A stretch of 64,000 bases of DNA, taken from NCBI RefSeq assembly GCF_041146395.1, contig NC_090989.1, positions 251,958,843 to 252,022,842 of the forward strand, read 5' to 3'. Of this stretch, positions 1-13,779 are shown piece by piece. Made by a program: the position numbers and the translations under genes. Each line of letters starts with the position of its first letter. The stretch's first letter is position 1. Origin of the DNA: Eulemur rufifrons. Its lineage: Eukaryota > Chordata > Mammalia > Primates > Lemuridae. The notes beneath the pieces are model-generated. The model worked only from the letters and a program-made list of their open reading frames with translations, searched no databases and was not told where the DNA came from.

Positions 1-2391
<2,391 letters not shown>

Positions 2392-5300
2392 CATGGAGCG
2401 GAGAAGCTTGGTTCGGGGACAGTGACATCCTCTCCCTCCTTTCCTCTCTCCCTTCCCCCCACCAACCTCTGGCACTGAGACTCATGGGGATGGGGCCCTG
2501 CCACCATCTTAACTTGTCACTGAGCTGTAGAGCACTGAAATCACCGTTGCCCTCACAACAGAGGCAGTGAGCGCGTTGCCACAGCGAAGAAGCCCAGGGA
2601 GCTGTGGGCGCATCCGCTCCCGGACCACCGCCTGCCCTCACGTCATAGACTGGACCTGCCACCACACACATATGTGTGTGCACACGCACACACGCACACT
2701 CACGCCTAGCTGTCCATGCCTTCAGAAGCCTTGTTCTTTTGGGTTGTAAAAGGACCAAAGTCCCTTTGTGAAGGCCCTGCTTGAGAGGAGGGAGTCTCTA
2801 CTCACCCCTTCTGGCGGCCAGCTCTCATTTCCAATAGATAAGTCTCTGGCCAAGTGATTCTTAATAAGGGGGCGTGTCAGACTCACGTGCCCTCCTGGAG
2901 ATGCCGACAGACCCCTCTTCCCCCATTGAAAATCCTTTCTGTGGTGAGCCACTGTCACTAGTAGGTGTGTAATGTGTGCCTTGGCTGTATTTGGGTGGGA
3001 AAATAGTTGAAAACCACCGCTGCAGTTCAGCCTATTATTTATTTAAATTCAAATTCCTGGTGGCAGAGAAGGCGAAGAGCTTGCGGAATCCTGATTGGAA
3101 GAGAGGGAGGCCACCCCTCCCAGAGACCCAGAATCCCAGGAACCTCTCGGTCAGGTCAAAAGTCTTTAGCAGAACAGTTAAAAACCAAGGCGAGCCTTCT
3201 CAGCCCGTTTTTCCGATGGTAGCTCATGGCCCAGAGCCCACGGGGCCTGAGTGGGACAAATACGGCGGCAGGAGTTCAGCCCTCTGTTAGCTGCCTCTCC
3301 CGGGCCGGCTACCGCAGAGACCCATGAGGACACACACGGTCTGGCTGGCAGAGGAGAGGCAGGGCTCAGGCTCTGCCATCGTCCAGCTCAACTCAGCCGT
3401 AGGCCTAGGCAAGTGCGCCATTGTGTGGAGGACGCAGCAGCCTCTTCCGCAGCCCAAGACAGAGCAGCTGTGCAGCCGCCCTGAGCAGAGACGCCTTTCA
3501 GCCGTCCTGACGATGAGGATGAGAAGACTTGCAGCCCAGCTCTCAAGCAGAGGAGGTCCTGGGAAAGCCTCACAGTTTCCCTTCTCCCTGTCGCCGGGGT
3601 GTGCCTCGAGTTGCTGCTTCTCTCGCTGCTCTCTGCATGTCCTTCTCCACCAGGCTGGGGCCTCCTGGCATGGGAGGACTTTGGAGACAAGCAGAGGCTG
3701 CCACAGGGCGCCAAGCCTGGTCTGCAAGCCCCAGCCACCCCCCCCCCCCAAGTTCTCATCAAGTTCTCGAGTCGGTGTGTGCTGTGGGTCACATTGGGGT
3801 CCGGGTTCTACGTTCTGTTTCCAACCTAATGACTTAAGTGTAGCCAGATCTGACTATCAAGAGTTACTCAAGAGGGAGTTGAGCTCAGTCATGCGGAAGC
3901 TAACATATCTTCCTTGCTCGAGGCACTCGCGCTAAATTGGGAGCTTACGGAAGGCTCGGACCTCTCAGTGATGAGACGCTCAGACGAAAGCAAGCAGCTG
4001 CAGAGGGGCTGGGTAAGAGCCCCGAGCAGTCTCCTCCTGTAGGAAGTGCCTGACCTGGAAGCAGGATACGCCGCTGGGGTTGGACGACTTAGGACTGAAT
4101 GCAGCAGACAGGAGACAAATCTGGGTTCCTATGTGTGGCCCTGGACATTTCAAAACCCACAGCTTTTGTAAATACTCCTCAGCCATACTCCCAGGACTGA
4201 TGAAGGGCCATTATTCAGTCTAGTAAAAAAAACAGAGAAGAAAGGAAAGCATATGACTCTTGGCCAAGGACTGCATCTGAAGCAGCCAGGCCTGGGGTTT
4301 TGCACTGAGAAGATTAAAGCACATTACGCATGGGGGCTCTCACTTCCTCTCCTGGCAAATCACCCTCTGTGCCAGTGGCCTTGGGCTGCTTGATCTCATG
4401 GACAGGGCGTTTTAAGCAGAGACAAGCTCTGGGCTTTGAGAGCTGAACAGCTTTTTTCTCCTGCCTCCTCATCAGTCACGGGGACTGGAAGTCCATCTTG
4501 TGCCCTGATCTTTCCCAGATCAAGGTGATGCCTACCTCTTTGGAGCTGCTTCTCGCTCTCTCTGGGTGAGTGGTGAGAGTCTGTGGGCCAGATCAGGCCT
4601 GCTCTATCCCAGGGCCCGGCAAAGCAGGCCCCCGAGTTCTGCCACCACAGGAGCGGGCCCATTTGCGATCACCCTTCTCCCTGTTCCAGGACAGCAAGCT
4701 TCCTTGGTGAGGGCCCCCAGCAAAGAGGAGAGTTCCCAGTCCACAGGAGTCCCAGAAAAGCACAGAGGAGCAGCCGGGCTCTTCTCCACAGGCATCAAAT
4801 GTTTTACCAAAGGGGACCCTCCATTGCTCCCCAGTCCAGGATTGCAGAAGCCCCACCCCAAGGCCCCATCCAGAATCTCCCATTGCAGAGCCCTAGTCCC
4901 TGGAGCCCCTCTGCAGTATGCATGGAGATGTTAAAACGTTTATGAACCTAGTGAGGCCCGTTCCCTTTCCTTTCCAAGCCCTTCCATCACTGTGACGCTG
5001 CAATTCTGCCAAGTACCATTATGAGTGTCTGGCTCTAACAAGGGTATGAGAGAATGTTTCAGTCTTTTCTTGGCTGCTCAACATTGTGTTTTTCCAAGCA
5101 CCCCCCAACCAAGGAAGGCTTGGGTTACAGATCTGCTCCTCTGAAAACCACTTGGTAGTTTTTCACCCAGCATTTCTCTTCCCCGTGTTCAGATTTAAAT
5201 AAGTGACAGCCAGATAAAACGGCGGAGCTGCAGGAACAGAGGGCCAGCTAAGAGAGTGGCTGTGGCCATGTAAGCTCTCCAGATGTGCTCCTTGGTTTCC

Positions 5301-6705
5301 TCTCCTGAGGCCAGCCTTCCCCAACAGAGCACTGGAGCAATGGCCCCTGTGGTATGCAGGGATGGCGCCGTTCCCTCACTCCTGGGGACTAATCCAATTC
5401 TCAAGTGCTCTTCCTTGAGGACAGCCACAGCAGAAACCATGAGTACCTTGCCTTTTTCTGCCCTCAGCCCAAGCGACTGGGGCTGGCAGGGCAGACATTG
5501 GCCTTTCTGGCTCTGGTGTTCCCTATGGGCTGTCACTCTGGCCTTGTTTAAGCGGCCAGGTCTTAGGTACCCCTGTTCCTATCATCAATATGGAAAGCAC
5601 AGAACCAAACTGCCAGGGTTGTGCCCAGGCCTCCTACCCCGAGGCACAACCTCAACCATTGCAGGTATCATGGCTTCAGTGAGAGTGGCGCCAGTGAGCC
5701 CTAAAGCCAAGAGAGAAACTTAGCAGAAGCTGTCAGGGCCCCAGGCCAGCCATGACTACCCCAGAGCGGAGAGGAACCTCCGGGCAGGACTGAGAACCGG
5801 TAGCAGGCTCTAGGGATCCTGCATGTTCCCTTCAGACTCGCAGAGTGAAGGCAGACAACGCATGGCACTAAAAGGCAGAACAACCTTGATACCCAAGTTT
5901 CAAGACATCCTGGCGGCACCTGTAACTATAGTCCCTTTTGACCCCACACCTGTTTACAGTGAAATGAAATCGCTGCTTTCTCCAAGCCCCTTAGTTTGAA
6001 TTTCCCCAGGATATCTCTCTGGGCCCCTGGCTGCAGCCCAACAGTGGGCTCTCCTGGAGTGGGGGATATTAGGGCATCATGCCTGTTCCTGACAGCTCGG
6101 CCCTGGAGTGGGGTGAGACTGGGCATTTTTCCTGCTGTTGCTTTCTTGCTGCTGCTGTTTTTGGCAACCATGAATGGAAAATGAACAGGTTACAGAATTT
6201 CCACTAGATCCAACCAGCACTGAAGAAAAGCTTCTCTCTGGGCCACGTGCCCCAGTGAGCATGGAGCGGGGTCAGGTCTGGTCTGGGCCGGTGACTAAGA
6301 AACCTAATGCTTTCCAGTTCGTATAGCCCTGGGTAGGCACAACCACAGAGGAGAACATCAAGGTGTGAGTAGCAAGGCCTTCCCATATTCGTGGTGAGAC
6401 GAAGGCCTTCCAGCTTACCTCCAGCCATGAGGGTTGGGCTGTGCTCTGTCTCCAGCAAACACGGCTTGTGACGAGGGCTCGGAGAGCACCTGAGTAGCAG
6501 CGCAGGATCCATGCCCCCGTCCCATGCACTTTTCTGCGGAAGGTAGCTTGACAGTAAGCTGACAGGGACGACCCCAGGCCCTGTCTTTCCATCTCCGCAG
6601 CTGCATGCTCCTCCCTGTGGCCAGCCTTCACAGCCGCTCCAGAAGGAGCTGCTCCTGGAGGCTGGGCACAGTGGAAATCATAATAAAGAGATTGTGATGC
6701 TATTT
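2392..6705 (+). other. PHF24: PHF24 3'UTR (probable, long)
   Basis: From the stop codon to the first good AATAAA (6682-6687) there is unique, repeat-free sequence with no supported gene. The human transcript also has a multi-kilobase 3'UTR, so I assign this stretch to PHF24 by inference. A short CA/TG-rich stretch lies at about 2665-2705. Open frames here, such as the 203-codon one at 3324-3935, show no family resemblance. Confidence 0.55.
6682..6687 (+). terminator. PHF24: AATAAA poly(A) signal, likely PHF24
   Basis: Canonical hexamer in repeat-free DNA followed by T/G-rich sequence ('tgtgatgctatttcgg'). It is the best candidate end for the PHF24 transcript; no other AATAAA was noticed between the stop codon and here. 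Confidence 0.5.
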
Positions 6706-7344
6706 CGGCTTCCTGTTTCCTGTTGATTGGGGAACCTGCCATTTCTGTGTAGTTTCCCATCATTGACTAATTCCTGGGTCTGAGAATAAGACAGGGGCAA
6801 CTGTGGCCTCCAGGAAGATTGCAGTGCACTGTGGCTGTCTTTCTAGAGCCTTCCTGGCCCTGACCCTCCCAAGAATCAAGTGATGGGTGGGGGTAGGGGC
6901 ACCGCACGTGCGGACACAGATGTACAGACACCTCTGGATTCCACCACAGATACAGAGGGGAAATGGGAGCTGAAGGGAGGAGGCAGGAAGTTTGAGGAAA
7001 TTGAGGACAGCTCTCTGGGCCCCTCCCGACCAAGAGCCAGTTTTAGGCATTTTTCCCAGTTCCTGCTGAGCTACAAAGGAGGGAAGCTCATTAGATGTTT
7101 TCTCCTGGTCTTCTGGGCTCTCCCTGTTCTGAGGGTTTCCTTCCCATTTTATAAATTGTTTTAATGTGATAAGATAGGGTTAGGATGACTAAGGTCTGAA
7201 GAAGCATTTGGAAGTCTGTGGGATTTCCATTCCTCCCTTTTACCCGGTGGGAGCAGAGCCAGTGCCTGTAGATGGGACGGCGTCTCCAGGCTATGGGTCA
7301 GAGGCAGACATTCTACTTCCAAAACCACAGGGGGTCCCAAGTAC
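6706..7344. other. Intergenic, nothing recognised
   Basis: No gene, known repeat or strong regulatory motif was recognised in this stretch downstream of PHF24. Confidence 0.5.
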
Positions 7345-7560
7345 AAGTAATTACTAACATCTTTGAGTACTTACTATGTAATGGGCAGTGCTTTGCATAA
7401 AGTAATCTCCAACCCTATGAGATCTGCATTACGGATGAGGAGAGAGAGGAACAGAAAGGCTGAGTTTCTCAAGGTTGCACAATCACACAGCTAGGAATTG
7501 GGGGAACCAGGTAGTCTACCTTCAGCACCCATGTTCTCGGCCACTCTATTGCGCTGCCTG
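7345..7560 (+). repeat. MIR SINE
   Basis: Diverged MIR. It shows the 'tttgagtacttactatgta' start, the 'ggatgaggagagagaggaac' core and the 'cacacagctaggaattgg' segment, ending near a Cys/Leu-rich tail region. Old mammalian tRNA-derived SINE. Confidence 0.75.
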
Positions 7561-8421
7561 TCCAAGTACACCTCGAGGGAACCACTGCGGTGTGGTCTAG
7601 CACCTCCCCTTTCCACCTAGAAATAGACACAGACTGGTAGCCAGGCCTGTGGCCCTGTCACGGATTTCTGACCACCTGCACAACTCGCGCCACTCACTCA
7701 CTCACTGGGCCCCCCTACTCTCCTCCCTGGAGTTTCCCATGGGGATCCCTCAGACTCAGAGCATCTTAATGACATTCTACTGGCCCCTTCTCTTTGTCTC
7801 CAGGCTCAGTGAAGCTAAGCATCGGGACAGAAAAAGAGGCATAAAGGCTGGATCTCTGTGGAGCCTAATGAATAAGGTTTCCCCACCCTCAGTGCAGCAG
7901 TCCCAGCTGGAACTTTAGACTCCCTGAGGACTGTTCCTCTCTTGCCAACTGCATTTGCCCCCGGAGCTGGCTCGTGCCTCCGTGCCACACAAACCTCCAC
8001 CCACCCTGTCCTGCTCTGGCTTAAGCACATTCCCTCTTTACCCCAAGGGAAAGTCTCCACAAAGAGAAACAATGGCTTGCTAAATTTGCTAAACATGGGT
8101 AGTGTTCTCTCTCCCATCTCACCTTCTCCAGGAATTGCTTGGAGTTTGACTTTGCTGAACCTCAGTTTCCCCATCTGTAAAAATCTGGAAAACAGTCCCT
8201 GTCCTGCCAGCCTCCTGGGCTGGTAGTTGAGTGAGGAGAGAATGAGTTTGGTAAGAGGAAAGAGCTTTATACCCTGTCAGGCATTGAGTAGCCTGCTCCA
8301 TCTGAAGGCTGTGTGTCATCTCCACCCTCCCACAGGCCCATGCATAGCTGGAGGTGCCTCTGTCCACAGTGCTGAAGTCACAGCCAAGCCAGCTGGTAAC
8401 CTCCAGTCCCTCTTTGTCCCA
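7561..8421. other. Intergenic, nothing recognised
   Basis: Unique sequence without a supported gene. Short open frames have no family resemblance. Confidence 0.5.
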
Positions 8422-8749
<328 letters not shown>

Positions 8750-8842
8750 TAAACATCAAGTGCAGGGATTTCCAAGCTCAAGTATTGCCCTAAAACTCAG
8801 AGGTGTTGCCAAAATACTTTTTATTTCATTTATTTCAAGTAT

Positions 8843-9177
8843 CTTTTTTTTGTTGTTGTTGTTGAGACAGAGTCTCACTTTGTTGCCCAGGCTAGAGTGA
8901 GTGCCGTGGCGTCAGCTTAGCTCACAGCAACCTCAGACTCCTCGGCTTAAGCGATCCTACTGCCTCAGCCTCCCGAGTAGCTGGGACTACAGGCATGCGC
9001 CACTATGCCCGGCTAATTTTTTCTATATAGATTTTTAGTTGTCCATATAATGTCTTTCTATTTTTAGTAGAGACGGGGTCTCGCTCAGGCTGGTCTCGAA
9101 CTCCTGACCTTGAGCAATCCACCCGCCTCGGCCTCCCAGAGTGCTAGGATTACAGGCGTGAGCCACTGTGCCTGGCC
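8843..9177 (-). mobile_element. Strepsirrhine-type Alu, antisense
   Basis: Reverse-oriented Alu with the extended A/T-rich linker between monomers (about 9020-9070) and 'gagcaatccacccgcctcgg' text, which is characteristic of lemur/galago Alus rather than human AluS/Y. Confidence 0.9.
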
Positions 9178-11349
9178 ATCTTTGTTTTTGAAAATAACTA
9201 TAACTCTCCCTTCAAAATTATACCAAGTACAAATGGGCAAGAGGTGATTTAGAAGCTCGGAGAGAAAAGGGCTATGGGTGAACAGTAAGAGGTGGCTACC
9301 AAGAAACAAACTGATCTAATCTGAGGCCATGTGGAAAGAAGTTCAGTCAGAGGAGGGAAGCAGGCCAGCTCATTTGTTCCTGCACCAGCGCTCCTACAAA
9401 AAGCTAATCAGAGTCAGGCACCACAAACTGAGACCCATTCAAAGGACCACGATCTTAGACGCTGGAGTTGAACAAGGCAGAATAAGCCACGAAGGCAGAA
9501 GTCCTGGAGACCCAGCAGACTTGAAGGATGCAGATGGCTGATGTTTGCAGATGGGGCCAATGAGTTCAATGCAGTCTTGAGGACAGGAGTACAGAGCTGA
9601 GATGAAAGGTGAACACTATGGGGAGGTATAATTCTGCTCAGTAGGACCAAAAGATAACTGGATCCCAGGAAAGGCAGTGAAGCTGTATGAGCATGTTGAC
9701 AGAAATGTCGAGTTGGGGGTGGGATAACTTACCGGGTATGTAGTCCTCTTGAGACCTGAGATGCCAGTAAACAGTTAAGCTCCTTCCGGTGCGTTCCCAG
9801 CCCTGAACCCAGCTTCACCAGAGGGAGAAGATCTATGACTTTAAGGACCCACATGACCCCAAAGTTTTGGCATCCACAACCTGGAAACTTTAACTGTTTT
9901 AGTTCACAGTGGGGCTCTTGGCGCTTGCCTCTAGAACCTGATGTTGCGCGCCCTCTGCTGGTCATCTCTAACACTCACCCCGTAGGCAAGAAATAACTTT
10001 TTGAATCTTTATGGTACTAGCCAGCGTAGGTTCAGAACATGCAGGGAGACTCCCGTGAGTCCCAGGGAGTTAGTCCCCTGGTTAGTGCTGCTAGTGGATA
10101 GGGTCGGAAATGATCATGAGAATGAGTTCAAGTATCTGGTATCAAAACTGGGGCTCAGCCATGTCTAGGAGGAAGGTTTAGGCTGAGGCTGAATTGAGTC
10201 CAGTGTCTTAGGCTGAGGCCATAGTTGGGACTCAGTATGGGACCAAATTCTGGGCTCGGACGTCAGGGTGAAGTGTGTATCGGGTGAGATGTTAAATGCC
10301 TGGCCACAGGAAGAAGTCATTCTACACGCAGGGTAACGGGTCAACGGCGAGTTCCTATGCCCAGGTGAAAGCATCAGCTAATGAACAGCAAAGGGACACC
10401 CAAGCAGGGACACTTCCCAGGGGAGAGATACGAGGGATGGGGGAAAAATGAAGTAGTTGCTAATTTCTAAGGACCTCTTAATTTTAAAGATGGTGATGGG
10501 CAGGCTGAGGAGCCCCCTTTTTCCCTCAGAAGGTGGATCCTAGTATTCTAGTTTCAGCTTCCTGTTAAAGCCCCCCCTGCCCCCCACGCAGGCTAGTACT
10601 CCCACATGCAAATCATAGGTAAAATCTGGGGAGAGGAGAGGCCCAAGGGCCAGTTCTGTCGCTGCAGAGAGCCAGCAGCTGTGGGGGTAGTCTTCCTTCA
10701 CCCCAGGATTCTCTGTTTCTACTGGCAACAGGGCCTGGCAGCCTCCCACACCCAGATCTTAGCAACCGTGGGAGCCCCTGGCAACTGCTGCCATGGTGAC
10801 AAGACAGGGCACTGAGAACAGGCTTGGGGGGGCACTTCCTATGGAGCCTTCAGGATGTGTGCGGGATCGGGGGCTCCCCTCCCCTACACAGTCTGGGTGG
10901 GAACATGCTCTCCTGTCTAAACACCTCCTCACCGGCACCCACCTCCGCCCCTGCCCACGAGTTCCGGTTTCCTCAGGGTGAGGAAATGAGGGACACCCAG
11001 GGTTATGACGTCCCATAGGGAGGGAGGGTGAGTGGGGGTGTTCAGCACTGACACGATCATAGATGTGTGCATACGCTGGTAGACATGGTGTCAACGTATC
11101 AACAGCCACATACTTCATCCACTCTATCATGTAGACACATGCCTGCACAGTCATTTAATCACACATGTACACTGACACAAAATGACATACCTATAGCAAA
11201 GAACAGAAAACAGGCACACAAAAATAATTACACAGATCCACTCTCACAAATCACATTACCAATACAACAGTACAAATAACTCCCAATCCGACTCACACAT
11301 TTATAGATGCACTCGCACACTCAGACTTGTGTGAACACACAGAGTAACG
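9178..11349. other. Intergenic with one CTCF-like motif, no gene
   Basis: No gene supported. It includes the CTCF-like site at 9948-9961 and, at about 11290-11345, scattered CA-rich text. A few GGCAAC motifs (10725-10800) recall RFX half sites but do not form a clear X-box. Confidence 0.5.
9948..9961 (-). promoter_or_regulatory. CTCF-like binding motif
   Basis: Read on the minus strand the site is CCAGCAGAGGGCGC, which fits the CTCF core CCASYAGRKGGCRS at every position. It lies in the PHF24-DNAJB5 spacer. Occupancy is inferred, not shown. Confidence 0.6.
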
Positions 11350-11550
11350 GTTAACTTGGTTGAGCATTAACTACCTGCCAAGCTCAGAACTAAGTGTGTT
11401 ACATGCGCTACCTTAAGTAACCCTCACAGCAACCCTGTAAGTACTGCTGTTGCCTATCCCCATTTACAGAGAAGGAAGCAGGCCAGATGTGGCAGTAACC
11501 TCACAAGGTCCATAGCCTGACTCCAGGGCCCACATTCTCACGCTCTGTGC
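11350..11550 (+). repeat. MIR SINE (diverged)
   Basis: MIR-like order of segments: 'ttgagcattaactacctgcc', 'ccctcacagcaaccctgtaa', 'ccccatttacagagaaggaa', then 'tagcctgactccagggccca'. Confidence 0.7.
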
Positions 11551-11904
11551 TTCCCTGCACACCCTGGTTCCCCACACGTACCCCTGACGCCCAGGGCAAC
11601 GGGAGAGAGGGCAGGAACAGCGAATGAGGCAGACAACACAGTCCATGCCACCAACACCTGAACACGCAGCCCTACACCCTCGAAGGTCCAAGCCTACACT
11701 TTGGCATTAGCAGGGGACAGGTGAGGGCTGGTGACTAAACTCACTGCCTCCGTGTTGGCACAGGCACGGCTGGAGGAGGCAAAAGAGACAGAACTGGAAT
11801 AGGAAGACGCAGAGCCACCCACAGCCCGGGCCCCACGAGTGTGGAGGTGGGGAATGAGAGCCCCCAGATCTAAGGAATCAGCACCAGTCCTGGGCCCCCT
11901 CATC
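11551..11904. other. Intergenic, nothing recognised
   Basis: Unique sequence between the MIR and the pyrimidine tract. No gene or motif supported. Confidence 0.5.
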
Positions 11905-12245
11905 CCACTTTACCCATCTCTATGTCACACTATTCCATTCCCTTGTCACCCCACCTCCCCTCCCTTCCTCATTCCTCCTCACCACCCCCCGTCCCATCCT
12001 TCTGCTGTTCATCTTCTATTCCTACTGTCCCCCACCCCCTTCCCTCCTTAACCCCCAGTCCTCATCCCTTCTTACCTCCCACCCTGCCTCCCCTCCCCTC
12101 CTCTCTCCACTCTCTTTGCCCCACCTCCCCTCCCTCAACCCCGTCCCCCCAGACTCCCCACTCTCCCCTCCCCCTACTCATCACCCCATCCCTGCTCCCC
12201 TCCTCATCCCCCTAACCCCATTCCCTCTGCATCCTCGCTCTGCAA
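11905..12245 (+). repeat. Pyrimidine (C/T)-rich low-complexity tract
   Basis: About 340 bases consisting almost only of C and T with scattered A, mostly CCCCTCC/CCCTTCC-type words. There is no strict period. Open frames here are compositional artefacts rich in Pro, Ser and Leu. Confidence 0.8.
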
Positions 12246-12699
12246 TTCCCTTTCTTCCTCACACTTCATACCCTTTAAGCTTGCGGGGCCCCACAGAGAG
12301 TACTGGAAACAAGGCAGGTAATGAAGAACATGCAGACCTGACCCCAGATCCCCAGACCCCTCCTCCTGCTCTGGCCTCGGCCTAGGCACTCAAGCCTCAG
12401 TTTCCAGCTCTAGCCACTTTGCACCACCTGGTGTCCAAATTCTGTCTCCGGGAAACAGGCATAGAAAGAGGTAAATGAGAGCTTCTGCCCTGACCCTTCC
12501 TTTGTCATCAACCCCCCCAAGAATCCCCTCCCCCCTCTTCACCCCCAGATTACCCCCTCCCCACCCCCGCTCCCTCGAGCACAGATGGGCCTGGGAGACA
12601 GTGACGTGGGCGCCAGGCACCGTGTCTGCTCAAGCGGCGGCTTCCGCTGGCGACCGCCTCCGCAGCCCCGCCTGCTCCGAGCAGCGGGGACACTGGGGC

Positions 12700-13080
12700 T
12701 GACTGAGATTTAATGATTTAATGGGGGTGGGGGCTGCTGAGACAGAGATTCTGAGGGTAAGAAAGGGGATCACGGGGAGCTGAGATGAAGGATTAAAGGG
12801 AGAGCTAGGATAGGGGAGATCACAGATGTAGAGAAAGGATTAAGAATAGGACAAGACAGATCATGGGGAAAGACAGGAGGTCACAGGGGGCCAAGAAGAG
12901 GGGCAAGTAAGGGAGCTAAATACAGGAACTCCAGCGGGGTGCAAGATGAAAGATCCAGTATAGGGGACTGAAATGGCGCTGTGGGGAATTGCTGAGCGAG
13001 AGCTGCCCGTGAGGGAGCTAGGATGAGGGGACTACACCAGAGGATGGAAAGGGGACTCCAAGAGTCCTGGAGGTGCTACA
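12700..13080 (+). repeat. Purine-rich stretch with degenerate repetition
   Basis: G/A-rich sequence in which 'gagctaggat', 'aggggact/agat' and 'gaaaggatta' words recur at irregular 30-45 base spacing. It looks like an eroded minisatellite. Confidence 0.4.
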
Positions 13081-13172
13081 CGTGAGGAGAGCCACCAGGT
13101 TACCCTCACAGGGGCGATCAGAAGGACGTTTAAACTCTGAAAGTCGTTGGAGGTCTGTTTTGAGATCCAGTT

Positions 13173-13241
13173 AGGTCATGTCAGGTCAACTCTGGGTCAT
13201 GATAAGGTAAAGCTAAATCAGATCAGGTCCAGGTCGGTTCA
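13173..13241 (+). promoter_or_regulatory. Cluster of nuclear-receptor half sites (DR4/DR5)
   Basis: AGGTCA at 13173-13178 and 13183-13188 (4-base spacer, DR4), GGGTCA at 13194-13199 (5-base spacer), AGGTAA at 13205-13210 (5-base spacer), then AGGTCC 13225-13230, AGGTCG 13231-13236 and GGTTCA 13236-13241. All are in the same orientation, about 0.6-0.7 kb upstream of the probable DNAJB5 first exon. DR4 suits LXR/TR and DR5 suits RAR heterodimers; the receptor is inferred. Confidence 0.5.
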
Positions 13242-13270
13242 CGGTGCGATGGAAGACGGTTGAGAAGGGG

Positions 13271-13283
13271 TGACCTTTTGGCC
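13271..13283 (-). promoter_or_regulatory. DR1-like nuclear receptor element
   Basis: On the minus strand the site reads GGCCAAAAGGTCA: an imperfect half site, one spacer base, and a perfect AGGTCA. This is the layout of PPAR/HNF4 DR1 elements. The match is short and low-specificity. Confidence 0.35.
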
Positions 13284-13294
13284 CTGGTCCAGGA

Positions 13295-13313
13295 ACTACA
13301 CCTCCCAGAGTGC
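13295..13313 (+). promoter_or_regulatory. ZNF143/THAP11-like promoter motif
   Basis: ACTACACCTCCCAGAGTGC closely follows the long promoter motif ACTACAAYTCCCAGAATGC bound by ZNF143. It lies about 0.5-0.65 kb upstream of the DNAJB5 first-exon donor. Confidence 0.6.
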
Positions 13314-13421
13314 CCTATTCTCTCTCCCCCCTACCCTTCTAAAGAAAGGAAAGAATGCGCGGTGTCACGGCCAACGGGTGGGGGCAGTTTTCCTTTAAGG
13401 CTGCCTTTGACGTTGCACGGG

Positions 13422-13434
13422 TTCCAGAAGATTC
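13422..13434 (+). promoter_or_regulatory. Heat-shock element (HSF1 site)
   Basis: TTC-CA-GAA-GA-TTC gives three perfect alternating nGAAn units with correct 2-base spacing, the canonical HSF trimer target. It lies just upstream of DNAJB5, an HSP40 gene, which makes functional use plausible. Confidence 0.65.
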
Positions 13435-13483
13435 TCCTGGGATTCGAGCGGTGGCCAGTACGTCCCACCTTCTCAAACCGGAG

Positions 13484-13744
13484 ATTGGACTAATATAGAT
13501 GCCTCCCGGCTCAGGTCTGAGTCCCACAGACGAACCAATGAAATCAAAGGGCGCATGAAGTTGCCGCCCTCTGTCCTTTTCACCAATGACACGACGAAGT
13601 GGCAAAGAGGCGTGGTTGATTGATCCCAGAGAGCACCAATCAGACCCACGCCAATCATTGCCCAGAATGTGTGCGCGTGTGGCCGGGTGACAGGGGCGGG
13701 GAATAGGCGGCTATCACCAAGCCGCTCGTTGAAGGCTACCCAAT
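13484..13744 (+). promoter_or_regulatory. DNAJB5: CCAAT-box (NF-Y) cluster upstream of DNAJB5
   Basis: CCAAT occurs at 13535-13539, 13583-13587, 13636-13640, 13651-13655 and 13740-13744 on the + strand, with an ATTGG (minus CCAAT) at 13484-13488. Several have favourable flanks such as CCAATCA or CCAATGA. Multiple CCAAT boxes ahead of a TATA-less CpG-island promoter are the usual NF-Y arrangement. Confidence 0.7.
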
Positions 13745-13779
13745 CACAGCAGAGGCTGAGCTGAGTGACGGGCACATGG

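Noticed and set aside
2660..2705. CA/TG palindrome as a structured RNA
   Set aside because: Explained by a short purine-pyrimidine simple repeat.
3324..3935. 203-codon + strand open frame in the PHF24 3'UTR
   Set aside because: No family resemblance, Ser/Arg/Pro-rich, overlapping frames on both strands; chance opening in GC-rich UTR.
10725..10800. RFX X-box-like GGCAAC/CCATGG words
   Set aside because: Half sites are not arranged with X-box spacing, and no nearby gene start supports it.
11922..12385. Pro/Ser/Leu-rich open frames
   Set aside because: Translation of the pyrimidine low-complexity tract.
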